This document shows, one piece after another, positions 1 to 12,164 of a DNA stretch of 64,000 nucleotides. This DNA is from Anoplolepis gracilipes (Eukaryota > Arthropoda > Insecta > Hymenoptera > Formicidae), in contig NC_132985.1 of NCBI RefSeq assembly GCF_047496725.1, positions 7,085,001 to 7,149,000 of the forward strand, read 5' to 3'. The notes beneath the pieces were generated by a model, which had not been told where the DNA came from, made no database searches, and was given only the letters and a program-made list of their open reading frames with translations. Positions within the stretch are counted from its first letter, which is position 1, and the number at the start of each line of letters is the position of its first letter. Position numbers and translations under genes: made by a program.

Positions 1-226
<226 letters not shown>

Positions 227-884
227 TGACATTAAGGATTCTGCTGTGTTCGAAGCCCAGTTGAATATCCCTTTGGGTGTAGTTCCCTCTCTGCGAATTC
301 TTTTCTTGTTTTCTCTCTTTTTCTTACCCGAAGTCGCTCATTAGGATTCAGAAAACGATTAGCTCTTTCCCCCCACCCTTTCCCTCTCCTCCCCCTAAAA
401 AATCGCGAGCTTTCACGGGCGAACAATGACGCGGCTGATTGGCGAACCGCTTTAGAATTAGAGGCTGAATTTTGCATTGTACCGGGCGAGACCAGACGAA
501 ACAGCTGCTTCGTCCGTGCTTCTCTTCCGTCTTCTTTGCCCAGACTCTTGGTTTTCTCTCTCTCTCTCTCTCTCTCACTTTTTTTTTTTTTTTTTTTTTT
601 TTTTGAAGGCCTTCGTCGCCTCGAGTAACGTTTCGGTAGTTTCGCGATTCAGGCTGCTTTTGTGTGCCGAGCCTAGCGTGTCTCAGCGCTCGGGACGAGA
701 TGCGATATACATAAATGCAAGAAGTTTAAATCTGCGGAATAAAAAAGTGAAACGCAACCCGAAGACAGTCGGCCGATCCTCTCTCGCGACGCGCGCTATC
801 AGTAACATCTGTCACGGTTCATTACACGATATTGCGGGCATCCACGATGATCTTCGCTGAGAATTACGTCGTTTATTCTCACAG
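227..884. other. Non-coding, with (TC)n/T(n) tract at 554-604
   Basis: I see no gene. The stretch is mixed GC with a (TC)n run directly followed by about 26 T. Short open frames on both strands are low-complexity SL/RE repeats from the microsatellite and are not credible proteins. Confidence 0.6.
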
Positions 885-1775
885 GATACTACTGAATTTA
901 TCTTCATTTCGACTAAAAATTTATAATGTAAGAAATTCAGACACATTTTTATCTAAATTTTTAGATCTGGGTATCTAAAAATTATTTCAGACAATCGGTT
1001 TTAATTATCAGAATCATTATTCTGAAAGTTTAAAAATGAGAATGTCTGAAAATTCAGTTCGAAAATTCAAACACTTTATCTACAGTTATTTTTTATAGTG
1101 ATCGCTTCCTTGAATTTATCTTCTTTCGGCTTGAAAACTTTTTTTGTAAGAAATTCCCTGAATTCAGACACATTTCTATCTAAATTTTTAGATCTAGGTA
1201 TCTAAAGTTATTTCAGACAATCTGTTTTAACTATCAAAGTTACTGACTCTGAAAGTTTAAAAGAATGTTCGAAAATTTAGATACTTTTCTGAAAATTCTA
1301 TTCGAAAATTCAAACACTTTATCTACAGTTATTTTTTACAGTGATCGCTTCCTTGAATTTATCTTCTTTCGGCTTGAAAACTTTTTTTATAAGAAATTCC
1401 CTGAATTCAGACACATTTTTATCTAAATTTTTAGATTTAGGTATCTAAAATTATTTCAGACAATCGGTTTTAATTATCAGAATCATTGTTCTGAAAGTTT
1501 AAAAGAATGTCTAAAAATTTAGATGCTCTTCTGAAACTTCATTGTGCCTGTAAGAAAACTTCTCGTGCTGTTATTTTATACAGTAAATAACACTGTAAGA
1601 AATTGTCTAAGAATTTAGACATTTTTCTAAATTTTCTAGCTAAGAAGAGATTAGAAATAATTTGACAATCTCTCTTAATCATCAGAGTCATTTTTCTGAA
1701 AGTTCCGAAGAATGTCTGAAAATTTAGTCTGAAAATTCAGATAGTTTAGTTATTTTTTACAGTAATCGCTTCCTT
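885..1775. repeat. Family F inverted-repeat element, tandem ~242-bp units (copy 1)
   Basis: At least three tandem units of about 242 bp repeat the phrases ATCGCTTCCTTGAATTTATC, then TTCAGACACATTT, TCAGACAATC and ACAGTTATTTTTTACAGTG (units begin near 886, 1099, 1340). The word TCTGAAAATTCAG is scattered in both orientations. The element ends in TTTTTTACAGT. Related copies are at 12165-12477, 15396-16078, 35641-36215 and 49413-49741. It is non-autonomous, and I cannot assign a superfamily. Confidence 0.8.
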
Positions 1776-2515
1776 GAAACTTGCTAAAATGCGAAAAGAA
1801 AAAATTCACGCGATAACAAGTGCCATTCTTGGCGGAGCACGCGATTTCTTTTATGACGAACTTCTAGGAACGCATCGGAGCGTAACAAGTCGTTTATGCA
1901 TTATCTTGCAGCGAGACGTGCGATACTCAATAGGTATCATAATGCACAAGCTATCTTGCGACACCGGAAGAGACGTGCCTGCTCTCGGAACGAAAGTCAC
2001 AAGAGTCTCTCGTCGATGATCCAGCGAAAAGATCTGACATTCAATACTTGATTCATTGTTCGACATCGGTGCAAAAGAGCATTCGCGCGCATCCCTTTGG
2101 GGATTTTAGGATATTTTCGAAGGACAGTTGCAATACGGATGCATCCAGAACGGTCGATCCATGCACGGAATTGTAGGAATTCCCAGATTTCGCGTTTGTT
2201 GGTGCGTGCTCCAAAATGGGCACTTCTAGGGGCCACGTAGAGAATTGCCTGGCGAAAACCAGTTCCGACGGAGAATATTGGCGAGTCCAGTTAACCTTTC
2301 CTCGTCCTAATGCTGTGCTTGCAAAAAAAATGGCAATGCCTGTCATGCGTTTTGCGCGCATGCAGTCCGCGATCATCCGCGACATCAATCGCGACATGCG
2401 ATACTCCCAAAAATCAGACTGCCGAATCCAAATAACATATATAGATTGCAGGGAATTGAGCTTGTTTTATTGCACATTAAATATATATATATCACAATAT
2501 ATCATAGTAGAATAA
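1776..2515. other. Unique, moderately GC-rich block, no recognised gene
   Basis: CpG-bearing sequence between repeats. Open frames of 80-115 codons exist on both strands (for example minus 2053-2397) but overlap each other and resemble no family I know. It could be a remnant of a coding element or a regulatory block. Confidence 0.4.
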
Positions 2516-2721
2516 AAATAAAAATAAAAAATGAAATATACAGAAAAAATTTTTTTTTAATTTAAAAATTTTTTCCACTGTGTTTGTGTGTGTGTGTGTG
2601 TGGAAAAATAGAATTGCAAAATTGTAATATATATTACCTATTCCTAGGAATGTATAAAAATTTTTAAATTTTCAGAAATGTTTTCTGTATATTTTATTTA
2701 TTTTTTTTTTTTTAATTATGA
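2516..2721. repeat. AT-rich stretch with (GT)n at 2582-2602
   Basis: Low-complexity A/T sequence with a short TG microsatellite. The phrase TTTTTAAATT recurs in inverted form around it, suggesting a small inverted-repeat element (ACAGAAAAAATTTTTT near 2540; reverse complement near 2680). Confidence 0.5.
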
Positions 2722-3222
2722 CAGGGTGTCTTCCTGGAAAAATATAGAAAACTTGGAATTCTGATAGATTTCTTTTGTACCTGAAAAAATTGGGGATTTC
2801 TCGTGGAATTTTATTGAGACTCAGAAATATTTTTTTAAATATTCTCGTTTTAATTTTGCTCTTATATTGTAAGCAGTCAGCAAACCAAATAAATTATGTG
2901 CCTAAAATATATTAAAAATATATGTCTACTTCCGTTTAATATCTTAACGAAATATTAAATATGCAATAAATATTTTTTTTGTAATTTTTAGTGATAAAAA
3001 AATTACAAATGTTATACAAGTGAAAAATGCTCATTTTACAGAAACTTAAGTGGCTCTGGTTTTTTTTTGTAGTGAAAAGCATTAAAAAATTTATGCAATA
3101 AAAAACAGTTATATTAAAAAGTTGACCAAAAGATCTTTGAAATATTCTCTTTAGCTGGAATTTTGAACCAAAATAGGTACCTGAAAGATGAGGAAATTTC
3201 TTTACAAAATTCGAGTAGACAT
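2722..3222. repeat. Family G degenerate element (copy 1)
   Basis: Starts CAGGGTGTCTTCCTGGAAAA and ends near TACAAAATTCGAGTAGACAT. The internal phrases (GGAATTTTATTGA, TTTGATAATTTTA-like, TTTTAGTGATAAAAAAAT, TAAGTGGCTCTG) recur in order at 17789-18251, 22328-23125, 34200-34486, 38872-39565, 61135-62054 and 62945-63700. An old, dispersed, non-autonomous element. Confidence 0.7.
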
Positions 3223-4278
3223 ATAAATTATAATGGCTAATGGACAAAGAAAGATTCGATTCTTCAAAGTCTGATTAAGTTCGAAAAATCAGGAATCGAA
3301 ATTTAGTAGCAAAATAGCGAACCTTTAGTGAAAACAAGAGACCGATTTAAATGGCTCAATTTAAATAACGATGATAAATGGAAGAGCACAGTTTGACCTT
3401 CGCTACTTGAACGTCAACGGTTCTCCGTACGATAAGGAGCATGCGTAACGCGCAGATAAGGGGGCTCCCTCCGAGTGGCCTCGGCTCGGAAGACGGCGAC
3501 CCAGAATTTCGCAAAAACAAGGTCGACGCACGCGGAACAACAACCGCCCTGCCGTCTGTATACACGCATTAAATATAATCTCGCACGTGCGTGTATACGA
3601 CGTACACAGCGCTTTATAAAGTCATACGTTGTCGAGAGACATTGTCGGAGCGTCCGGAGCAGCCTTCGATGTTCGCTCACGAACACGTAATAAAGTTTAA
3701 AGCTGGAAAGACGGCTCTCTCTCTCTTTCTCTCTATCTCTCTCTCTCTCTCGTGCTCTCACATGCACCGGCGAGTGCAGAGGCTCACGAGAGGCGGCGAG
3801 TAGGTGGCTAACCTTGACAACCCTCGCAGAGAGCGAGTTGTACACGTACAGGCGCGTGCAGAAACCGTGATGCGATAGTGGTGGTGAGTGCCGGGGTGTG
3901 CGTTTCCTCGCGTGATGGCCGTCGTATAGTATAGTGGATGTGTCGTGATGTGGTTGGTCGACTGGTTTGCCGGCATATGGGCCAAAGGCACACTGGCCTG
4001 CCTGCCATCGACGGTGCAAAAACCGACGGAACTTCCTCAACCCTCCACGGTGTCCTAACGTGCCTTCGAAGTATCATAACATATACATATACACATACTT
4101 GTTTCTTTGTACGCCAAGAGCGTATCTCAGGAAACTTGTGCGTGACGGATATTATGACTTGATTGTTAAGAAGTTTATTTACTCGTGGAGGTCAGCATCT
4201 CTCAATAATAAATCGATTTTTATAATTATACAAAGTTAAGTTAGTGTCCACTTGCAATTACTTTTTAAGGATTCTCTG
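3223..4278. other. Unique CpG-bearing block with (CT)n at 3715-3752
   Basis: No gene recognised. A 208-codon minus frame (3414-4040) is interrupted by an RE-repeat from the CT tract and overlaps open frames in other phases, so I do not call it. Confidence 0.5.
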
Positions 4279-4927
4279 GCCGATTTGGAGACGATTTTTT
4301 TCTTACTGAAAATATTGAAGCATCAATAATTTTCGAGTCTTTTGCAAACTAAACTTTGCCGAGTTAAAAGATTAACAAGTTAATTATATTCACATCAATT
4401 AATTTCGGGTGGAGTTGCTTTGATAAAATTTTATTTTAAGACTTAGTTACGAAGATAATAAAGTTTGAAAAATATGAGAGTTTTCGCGGAAGAAAAATCC
4501 TTTTAAACCCAAATTAACCAGAAAATAAAAAAAAATTTGAAGATTTTAGGACACCATATGGACGCAGAATGTCTTGCAATTGATGAAAAACCTAATGACA
4601 GATTTTTGAGATTATTTGGAGACGATTTTTCCTCAGAAAAAATGTCGAGGCATCAAATAATTTCCGAGTTATTGAAAAAAAGGCGCTTTTCGCAAACTAA
4701 ACTTTTTGGAGTTAAAAAATTACCAAAACTACGTTCTTCAGTTAATTTCAGGTAGAGTTTACTTTAATAGAATTTTAATTTGAGGCTTACAAAGATATAT
4801 AATGATAAAAATTGGAAACTTACAAGAAATGATGACGTCCCTCGATATTTTCACTGAGGAAAAATCGACTCCAAATGCTCTCAAGAATCTGTCATTAGCA
4901 GGTTTTTCACCAATTACTGGACACCCT
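4279..4927. repeat. Family I inverted-repeat element with a partial direct duplicate
   Basis: Core element 4565-4927: the left arm (GAAAAACCTAATGACAG at about 4586, TTTGGAGACGATTTTTCCTC at about 4615) is mirrored by the reverse-complement right arm ending GGACACCCT at 4927. The stretch 4279-4480 is a degenerate direct duplicate of 4605-4803 (GAGACGATTTTT, GCAAACTAAACTTT, TTAATTTC in the same order). Non-autonomous, family unassigned. Confidence 0.75.
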
Positions 4928-4955
4928 ATATATATATATATATACACATCGAGAG

Positions 4956-5201
4956 CGAGATAATGAAAAAGTTTGCCATTAAAAATTCAACAGCAAAAGA
5001 GCTACGTTGAATTATCTAAATAATTATCTAAAATAATATAAAAGATAGATATATATACATATATAATATTATAATATATAATATTACTAATTAACATAAA
5101 TATCAAATTTATATTACTTTAGATAATTATTTAGATTTTAGATAATTTAACGTATCTCCTTTGCTTACGAATTATTAATGACGAACTTTTCCATTATCTC
5201 G
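4956..5201. repeat. Palindromic element, 246 bp
   Basis: The left end CGAGATAATGAAAAAGTTTG is matched in reverse complement by CGAACTTTTCCATTATCTCG at the right. Inner arms TTGAATTATCTAAATAATTA and TAATTATTTAGATTTTAGAT also pair. Hairpin-forming over most of its length. Confidence 0.8.
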
Positions 5202-5811
5202 ATTTTCTGCATATCATGAGTGTTTATTCGTCGAACTATTTTTTATGCAAATATACATAGATAACTCGTGGGCCGATGTGCGAATACAGGTTTCTATCGG
5301 ACACTGTTGCAATGGCTTCGAAGCTTTCTTAAAACCGAGCTCTCTAAGACAAAACGAGGGGAGCGCGTCTAGGATGTTGCCATGGAATCTATCGATGGTA
5401 TCGAAACAGGTGCGACGCAGGTTGCGATGCGGGATCCATCTGCGGCGCAGCTCTTTTTTTTATTTCCTTTCTTTTTCGTACAAACATTTTCTCGCACGCA
5501 AGTGCGAAGCAGAAATAAGTGCGAGCGTGCTTCTTCTTATCAATGTTTGCTCGGCCTCGTAAAGGCCGGATACATCGGAATTATAAAGGAAACGTCGGAT
5601 AAACACGACTCAAAAAATATACGTACAAACGTGCACACTCTCTCGAATCATTGTTACAAAGTTTTTTTTTTTTTTTTTTTTTGTAAAAAAATGTAAAATT
5701 ATTGAAAATTCTCAGGTGATTTTAAAGAGACACGAGTGACCTGTCATTAAAGGATATTTCGCTTATTATTTTTTCTTGTAAAAACAAGTACACGGTTTTT
5801 TCTTTTTTTCA
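5202..5811. other. Unique block, no recognised gene
   Basis: CpG-bearing sequence with a T-rich tract near 5661-5682. Open frames of about 105 codons are not recognisable. Confidence 0.5.
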
Positions 5812-5815
5812 TTAA

Positions 5816-6185
5816 GGGGATACCGAAGTACCGACCGAGTTCTAACCTAACAAAAGAATATATTTACTTAATATAAAAGTTGCAATTTATATACATAAAA
5901 TAAAATAGGTTTTCACCTCTCAGAATTGCATGAAAGAATATTTGTAAACTTTTAGAAATGAGCTTAGAGGCCTAGAAAAAAGTATTCCTTTGAAAACAAA
6001 TGTTGTGCTGCACAACGGAATACTTTTTTTCTAGGCTTCTAAGCTCATTTCTAAAAGTTCACAAATATTCTTTCATGCAATTCTGAGAGGGGAGAACCTA
6101 TTTTATGTATATAAATTGCAACTTTTATATTAAGTAAATATATTGTTTTGTTAGGTTAGAACTCGGTCGGTACTTTGGTATCTCC
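5816..6185. mobile_element. TTAA-flanked palindromic MITE, 370 bp
   Basis: TTAA at 5812-5815 and 6186-6189 flank an almost complete palindrome. The left end GGGGATACCGAAGTACCGAC is mirrored by GTCGGTACTTTGGTATCTCC at the right. The arms run through TATTTACTTAATATAAAAGT and AGAATTGCATGAAAGAATAT to a centre near GTGCTGCAC (about 6006). A TTAA target is used by piggyBac-type transposases, but the ends begin GG rather than the usual CC, so the superfamily is uncertain. Confidence 0.88.
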
Positions 6186-6189
6186 TTAA

Positions 6190-6483
6190 GGGGATACCAA
6201 ACTCATTTTTTTTATCGACCGAATCATTCCAATTTTTACGTAAAAGACGAAAAAAATTAAAAAATTAAAATTTTGTTATCGACTTTTGACGTCACCTCAT
6301 AACAACATTTATTTAATATAAAAGTTTAGCAGCTTATATATACAAACTAAGTAATGTTCATCCATTGTTTCTATGTGTACTTTAATTGTGAAAAAGGATT
6401 TTTTATTCTGTGCAACCAATAAAAATATTTCGGTGCGCAAAAAATACGGTTCGGTCGATAAAAAAAATAAGTTCGATATCCCC
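6190..6483. mobile_element. Second TTAA-flanked MITE, 294 bp, adjoining the first
   Basis: It begins GGGGATACC directly after the TTAA that closes the previous element, and ends GATATCCCC before TTAA at 6484-6487. Internal inverted arms include TTTTTTTTATCGACCGAA and TTCGGTCGATAAAAAAA. It shares its terminal eight or nine bases with its neighbour but has a different interior. Confidence 0.85.
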
Positions 6484-6487
6484 TTAA

Positions 6488-7140
6488 GATATTATTTATC
6501 CTTAGTGTGATTATACACGCTGGTGTATGAATGATCGTATTTCTGGAACAGTGTACGTATGTACATATTAAAGAAGAAATGGTTATTTATAAGTTTTTCC
6601 TTTATAATACGAGTGGGAGTATCTAACAAGAAGCAAATATATAGAGAAGAGGATTATTACGTATTCGGCTCGATATAGATTTATTTCCATAGTAAGATTT
6701 AGAAAAAAAATCCCATTACGTGAAATGGCACAATTATTCCAAGTCATTCCGAGTCGGTTCACATAAAATACGCAATACCCGACGTCTCGTTCGAACCGAG
6801 CAAACCCGCATCCTACGTCAGAATATAATCTACTAATGGAATAGCATTTTGCAACTGGCCGACGCGCAATGATCTTGAAACTTTTTTTCTTGTCCGCAAC
6901 CGTAATTTTCGCATCACGTCCGTCGTACGAATGGTACCCGTATACATTTATCGTCTATAACGAGTTACACGTTGCATATCTAAATACCACACACGAGCGG
7001 CGAACGGGATTCGAACATGTTTATGATTAGAAAATTAGCTTAAATATATAGAATACTAATTAATATAAAAAAAAGATTTAGTTTACAATATATATACAGC
7101 AATTAGTATAGGAATTAAGCTTCGCAGAAGTCACACTGAC
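6488..7140. other. Unique block, no recognised gene
   Basis: Mixed CpG-bearing sequence (6660-7010) grading into AT-rich DNA. I see no gene, RNA or repeat family in it. Confidence 0.5.
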
Positions 7141-7144
7141 TTAA

Positions 7145-7758
7145 GAATCCAGTCTATTCTATCTAGTATGAAAAAAATTAATGATTATAAAAATTTTTTG
7201 AAGAATATTAGAAATTGATTTTTTGGCGTTTACATATGTTTTTGATTGATGTTTAAACGTTAGTATTTTTAAATCTTCGATTTTTTTAAATAGCCTTTGC
7301 ACATATTATGTTTAAAAACGATGATGTAACATGTTATACTAAACTGATTTTATTAGAAATATTTGAAAAATAACAGTATAATGTTATTTTAAAATTTCAC
7401 AATTTATATTTAACAATTTTGCTAAAATTTTTTCATTTTTTAAAAATTAGATAAAATATTAATTTTTTTAAATTCTAATTGGATATCTCAAAAATATCTT
7501 AAGGAGTAAAACTAGATAGATTTTGTCATGTCAGATAATTACACAGGACCATGTCATACCGTCGAACCATTTGCATTTTTAAACATGCGCGCGTAGTATT
7601 GAATAAAAAAGAAATTAAATATCTAAGATTTAAAAATACTATATTACTTAAACATTAATAAAAATATATATAAAACACAAAAAGATTAAATTTTTAAAAA
7701 AAGAGAAAAAAATTCCTGAAAATGTTCAATCCTTCATACTAGAATACTACTATTATCC
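7145..7758. mobile_element. Family E TTAA-flanked element (copy 1), 614 bp
   Basis: TTAA at 7141-7144 and 7759-7762. The left end GAATCCAGTCTATTCTA pairs imperfectly with the right end TAGAATACTACTATTATCC. The interior phrase TTTTTTGAAGAATATTA and the words TTTAAACGTTAG and AAATCTT recur in the copies at 31053, 43517 and 47210. Confidence 0.8.
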
Positions 7759-7762
7759 TTAA

Positions 7763-8247
7763 ATGTAATCGTGAGATTGATTAAGACGGAGAGTTCATCG
7801 TATTCGGAATGTTTACCCAATATCGACCAGTTATTTTCTACGCAATCACCTCAGCTATTTTTATCAATCGTTCGGTAAATTCGCAATCATATCTAAAGTT
7901 ATCCATAAACGTTATCGCATCCGTTCCCCGGCGCGACTTAGTTGCTCTCGATCGGCGATAGTTTGATGTGAACGATCGCCAAATTTATAATTCGCGATGT
8001 CTCTATCGTCTATATCGTCATGTTGTCGAAGAAAAAGAAAAACAATCTTCTCCTTTTCCTCTTCTCCGATCGAATCGAACATTCTTCCACATACGAGTGC
8101 CTGGTACACACGTGACGCGTACATACGCTTGCGCGCACATTCTTCTCCGCCCGCACGTTCCTTCGGGTTCCCTGCTACCCGCACGTTTGCTCTTCGGCGG
8201 CACAAATTTCGGTCACACCTGGTAGAATCCTCGTGCAAGAGAAAAAG

Positions 8248-8298
<51 letters not shown>

Positions 8299-9925
8299 AA
8301 TTGAGAGTGAGAGGAGACGCTCTCGAAGCGCACGCTCGACATTGCACAGCGCGCCGTGCAAGGCTCCCGCGCCCGTCCGTCCCCCCCACTCTGCCGCCCG
8401 TCATTTCCCCCACTACTCGACGCGCTTCCACCACTCCGGACCCACGACGTGGCGGCTCCGAGATGTTGGGCGGTAGAGGGGGAGGTTACTCGAGAGAGGG
8501 GAAGCGGTCGACTCTCCCGTTTCGGCCGTGCACTAGAACTTGACTCCTAAGCTCTCTACAGTGGCGGCGCAAGCTCTATCGGTGGCTTCTTTCCGCTCGC
8601 TGCTTCGTACGTCCCTCTCTCTCTCTCTCTCTCTCTCTTCCTCGCGCACACATCGTCCGGTAATCTCTCTTTTTATTTTATTTTGTTCTGTCTTTCGTCC
8701 TTTTCCATCCATCGGTGCGGCCAACAAGATTCGCTCGGCGAAACTTCGAGCAGTTAGATTGTATTTTCATCATCGTTGTCTTTGTGGCAGTGCATATTTT
8801 CATTAATTCTCAAGCGACAACCGGTAAACGAATAATTTCATTCGTAAAGCCATTGCATATTCTCGCAAGAGATTAAAAGGTCGCTTAGGTTTCGCTGGAT
8901 TTCATCACGGCGGCTGTGACTTTCGTTTTTTTTTTTTTTTTTTTTTTTTTTTCATCAGCTGTAATCTTTGCGCAGAGTCGTGCTCAATAAGTCATCAGGA
9001 TCTTCTGTCACTCGGGATAATAATCGTTGCGGTCTCATATCCAATGAGTTGCATATATGTATATATACGCGGCAGTAAAAGGAACTCGAGTAAGTTTGTC
9101 TCGATGCTTTCAAAATTGCTTTGACGAGAATTAGCGGACAGAATGAGAGAGATAGGTATCCGTTTTACATAACAGAAATTATTCTTCGCACATGATTCTG
9201 CGAAATTGGACTCCACACATTCTATCATTAATATTTTCCATTAAATTGCTCGTAAAAAAAAAAAGTTAAGGCGGGTCACTTTTTTCTCTCTTTTTCCTCT
9301 CTGCATTCTCTCTAAACCAGAATTTCGTTTAATCGCGTTTCGCGCCGCTCGAAATCAGCTTCCGCGATAATCGAGCCGCGATGTTCTCTCTCGACATTAT
9401 AATTATCGATAAAAATCCCGCAGCTGCCGAGGCTGCCCGAGAGATGACCGATCGCCTTCTCTCTCTTTTTCTCGTTCTCTCATCAAGCGCAACAAAAGTG
9501 CAAGTGGAAGCAGAGCGTTAGCCGCCGGGCGGGACTTTGTTGCACTTCTTCCCCCCTTTTCGCTCCCCTCCCCGCCCGCTCTCTCGATCGCCGACTCCTC
9601 CTCGCCATCTCCCTCCCCCCCCCCCGTCGTCATCGTCGTCTTTCCCCTTCCTCGCCTCCCCTCTACTCCCCTGATCGTCCTCCGCCCCGGTCTCCTCCCC
9701 CTCCCTTCCCCTCTTGCTCCGAGACTGCACGCTCACATGCAACGAGAGCCAGACCGGCCGGCTGGCACTCAGTCGCCTTTAGCGCCGTGCATCTCCCGAG
9801 TCAGTCAGTCAGTCAGTCAGTCATTGAGTCAGTCAGTCGGTGAATCGGGTCGCTCGGGTACGCGCGAGAGATATCGTCGTTTGCTCTCTCCGTATACCGT
9901 GTGTAACTACACTTTACTCTTTCCT

Positions 9926-9985
<60 letters not shown>

Positions 9986-10690
9986 CCATTCCCTCGTTTC
10001 TTCCACCATTGCGTCTGTCTCTCTCTTTCTTTCTCTCTTTTCCTCTTTTTTCACAAGACTTCACTTGCGCTGGTGACCGGGTCGCGGATTCTCCTCCTTC
10101 TTGTTTCTCCTCCTTTCTCTCCACAAGAGAGTGCATCATCCAAGTATCTCGTGACGATTCACTTTCCACGTTCCTGCGGCGGGTTTTACGCGAGAAAACG
10201 CGTCGGAGTTTGCTGGGGCTTCATCAGGTGTTGCTGGCATGAGATTAGAAAGAGAGAGAGAGAGAGAGAGAAAGACAAAAGTTTATGCGCGTGCACGTAT
10301 GGCTGATGTGTGTGACAACATCGAAGAAGCACAAATGGTGTAGGAATCTGATGTTTTGCACCCGGAGCTAACCTCCGGGGAGGGCGCGCGTTTTCGCTCT
10401 CGAAATTCGAGAAGGCCGCCGCTCTCTCGGTGCAGTGAACGCGGATTTGTTGTTGCCTATGCGTGCCACGAGCTGGTGGACTCCGTGCTGGCTCCTCGAG
10501 CTGCCAAATCTTTTCGCGCTGGCTGCGAGCGAGCTCTCGGACGTTGCACGTTTCGTGTTGCTTATTTTCGTCGCTGACGATGTGACGCGTATGCAAGGCG
10601 AAGGCTTCGTTAAGTTGGTTAACCCTTTTGCTGTCGCGCATGCCAAAAAACTTGGCGGCGAGAAATACGGCACGAGTAAATCTTGAATTT
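7763..10690. promoter_or_regulatory. GC/CpG and pyrimidine-rich block, possible distal promoter region
   Basis: About 2.9 kb of CpG-bearing sequence with (GA)n at 8248-8292, (CT)n at 8612-8640, poly-T at 8928-8952, (TC)n at 9930-9980 and (GA)n at 10250-10272. Strand-asymmetric pyrimidine runs and the initiator array at 9799-9838 are typical of leader and promoter DNA of large developmental genes. No convincing protein is encoded: the open frames mostly read through the simple repeats. It might be the distal promoter and untranslated exon of usp or of a divergent gene to the left. Confidence 0.35.
9799..9838 (+). promoter_or_regulatory. AGTC tandem run: overlapping TCAGT initiator motifs
   Basis: AGTC is repeated six times, interrupted once by ATTG, then repeated again. 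Every unit creates TCAGT, the arthropod RNA polymerase II initiator. It sits in a GC-rich block just upstream of a long pyrimidine-rich stretch. It could be a clustered start site on the + strand, or only a tetranucleotide microsatellite. Confidence 0.35.
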
Positions 10691-12164
10691 TAAACTTGGC
10701 AGTAATATTTTTTACAACACGCTCTTTTTTCATTCTTTTTTTTTTCTTGATAATTTTTTAAAATTAAACTTGCCCATGGTTGATGTGTGTCTTTATTAAG
10801 TTTTAAATGTTTGTGTAAATTATTTTTCACGTTTTATCTCTATTATTAATTTGTTATTACATATTATATATTTTTATATTTTCTATCACAATATACTTGC
10901 TTTCTTAATTTTGTGAAATTTAGAATGAAGAAGCTATAGCTTTCTAAACGTTAATTATATATAAAATTTTCTAAAAAATTGCAATAAATTGTCAAAGGTG
11001 ACGTGTAGTAGAAATTGGTCAGAGTAGAATATATCGTCGGTTTTGCTATATTTTCAAGCGGATTTATTCGAGAGACGTGCCATTACTTTTCATTGCATCC
11101 TTCTTAAATCAGGTTTGCCGCATCAACTCCCTCGAGTTCACGAAGGCTCGAAAATCCTATAAATTCGCGGGTTTAAAGGGTTACCCCGTTCGTACGATTA
11201 TCGTGGCACGAGGCGGTGTCTCTCGTCGGCGATCGATAACGCGCCGAGTGGCCACAGTGTGCCAATGGGTTTCCCTCGCGCCCAGACGGTGCCTGGCTTA
11301 TGTGTTTACACACCAGCGATCCCGGCAGCAGCAGCAGCAGCAGCAGCAGCCCGGAGAACGCATCCCGGTCGCGGCCGTGTCCGCGTCCTTCGGGAGCGTT
11401 TTCGCGACCTTCGCGCGAAGGCTGACGTTCTGGCGACGGCGGTAGCGGCGGCGGCGACCGCCCGATACCCCTCACGACGGCGTCACGAGGGAAAGAGAGA
11501 GAGAGAGAGAGAGAGAGATCGATAAACGGCGGCCTTGCCTGGGTCGACGGGTTGCGAGAGTCGCCCCGGCTTTTAACCAGAGAGACGGCGAACTCTCGAA
11601 ACTCAGCCCGATCTCGCGGGGCACGTCGGGCACGCGGAAGCAAATCTCTCGAAATAATCCCGCGACTAAATTTAACGGCGGAACGGACACGAAAATAGCA
11701 GCTACCCGGGAAACACAAGTCCCTCTCTCCCTCCGGCAAGGCCCTTCCCTCAGGGCGCAAGTAGACGCTCGCAGGGGTGAGAGCATGGCATATGGCTCTC
11801 GTGATTGTTCATTTCTTAGGGTAGTCGTAGATCCGTCATGGACGAATCTCTCGTCTCTAAAAAGAGACGCAGCTCCCCGGATAAACCGACACTATTGTTC
11901 GCCATCGACGGTCGCAGAAACGGGAAACATCCGTTACAAGTACGTCTCGATGATCTTAGCGAGTGTCGTCACGTACTATACTTGAACCCGATGATTTCTC
12001 TCTAGTCGCGTACGTTGGCAGCTGAACGTACACGTGCTACGCGAAATTTCACTCCGCGTTCGACACAGAAATGTTCTTCCGCCAGCGTGTTTTAACATGA
12101 TTTAATCCTCGACAAAGGCTTTTTCTTTGTGTTAAACTCCATTCTGATCGACAAATTTAATGTT
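10691..12164. other. AT-rich then CpG-rich block, (CAG)n at 11325-11350, (GA)n at 11492-11518
   Basis: 10691-11050 is featureless AT-rich DNA. 11050-12060 is CpG-rich with eight to nine CAG units. A frame through the CAG run (11077-11445) would give a short polyglutamine peptide without any recognisable domain, so I leave it uncalled. Confidence 0.5.

Noticed and set aside
2053..2515. Overlapping frames on both strands in a unique block
   Set aside because: No family resemblance. Both strands are open over the same DNA, which points to composition and not coding.
3414..4040. 208-codon open frame on the minus strand
   Set aside because: Composition-driven, includes an RE-repeat from the CT microsatellite, overlaps equally long frames in other phases, and has no recognisable domain.
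9737..10306. 189-codon plus-strand frame
   Set aside because: Largely Ser-Leu repeats from the (TC)n tract.
11077..11445. Polyglutamine-containing frame
   Set aside because: The CAG run is only eight to nine units in a CpG-rich stretch, with no domain and no splice context that I could support.
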